NCBI GenBank assembly: GCA_003222555.1
Contig: QHWL01000220.1
Location: 1 to 5,196, forward strand
Source: Acidobacteriota bacterium
GTDB taxonomy: Bacteria > Acidobacteriota > Vicinamibacteria > Vicinamibacterales > CAVVIG01
Direction: 5' to 3'
DNA: 5,196 nt
The notes beneath the pieces are model-generated. The model ran no database searches, had not been told where the DNA came from, and worked only from the letters and a program-made list of their open reading frames with translations. This document shows, in pieces, positions 5,136 to 5,196 of the stretch. Numbering within the stretch: the stretch's first letter is position 1; each line of letters opens with the position of its first letter. Position numbers and translations under genes: made by a program.

Positions 5136-5196
5136 AAGTCAGATCTCACGGGCGCTCGGCCGACAGCAGTGCGGACCGCGCTTATCGCGGGCCCAG
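5136..5196. other. Upstream flank of the desaturase gene
   Basis: These 61 bases upstream of the desaturase start hold no recognisable gene. A small inverted repeat is visible, CCGCG (5176-5180) and CGCGG (5186-5190), around the loop CTTAT. It has no T-tract, so it is not a convincing terminator. The promoter of the desaturase, if close, would be here or just outside the window; I cannot identify it. Confidence 0.3.

Noticed and set aside
5176..5190. A small hairpin (5-bp stem, 5-base loop) as a terminator
   Set aside because: There is no T-tract and the stem is short; the gene it would terminate is not in the window.
1..5196. A defence island, biosynthetic cluster or mobile element
   Set aside because: No transposase, integrase, nuclease, toxin-antitoxin, helicase or synthase motifs are present, and all seven genes read as ordinary chromosomal genes.

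Overview
This is a GC-rich, gene-dense bacterial chromosome segment. It most resembles the Acidobacteriota, probably the Vicinamibacteria. That placement rests on two kinds of evidence: the general protein flavour, and a short palindromic element near 2240-2265 whose translation (VRLKPDTT in one frame, GPAKAGHY in another) I remember from many Acidobacteriota genome bins. The lineage is an inference from memory, not a search result. I see no phage, transposase, CRISPR, rRNA or tRNA signal.

Layout from left to right. Positions 1-660 (+) hold the C-terminal two thirds of a YheT-type alpha/beta hydrolase whose start lies outside the window. Positions 572-1294 (-) encode a DUF72 (YecE-like) TIM-barrel protein that converges on the hydrolase and overlaps it by 89 bp. 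Only 22 bp separate the DUF72 start from the divergent start of a lipoprotein at 1317-2210 (+), which joins a CusF-type copper-binding domain to a SCO1/SenC domain. Eleven bases later, 2222-2977 (+) encodes a transglutaminase-like protein with a visible Cys-His-Asp set, and the palindromic repeat forms part of its N-terminal codons. A 29-bp gap with a 7-base periodic repeat separates it from a convergent 100-residue CPCC protein at 3007-3309 (-). After a 160-bp divergent intergenic region, 3470-4288 (+) encodes a classical short-chain dehydrogenase. It converges on and overlaps by 59 bp an acyl-CoA-type fatty acid desaturase at 4230-5132 (-).

How the genes may work together. The SCO1-CusF lipoprotein is best explained as a periplasmic copper handler for cytochrome oxidase assembly. 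It probably shares a transcript with the transglutaminase-like gene, although no functional link between them is evident. The dehydrogenase and desaturase both fit lipid metabolism, but they face each other and so are not one operon. The rest look like unrelated housekeeping or accessory genes. The window reads as ordinary chromosome. The points worth a second look are a repeat captured as coding sequence, a possible leaderless divergent promoter, an unusual copper-ligand spacing, an uncharacterised small metal-binding protein, a heptameric repeat, and antisense-overlapping gene ends.
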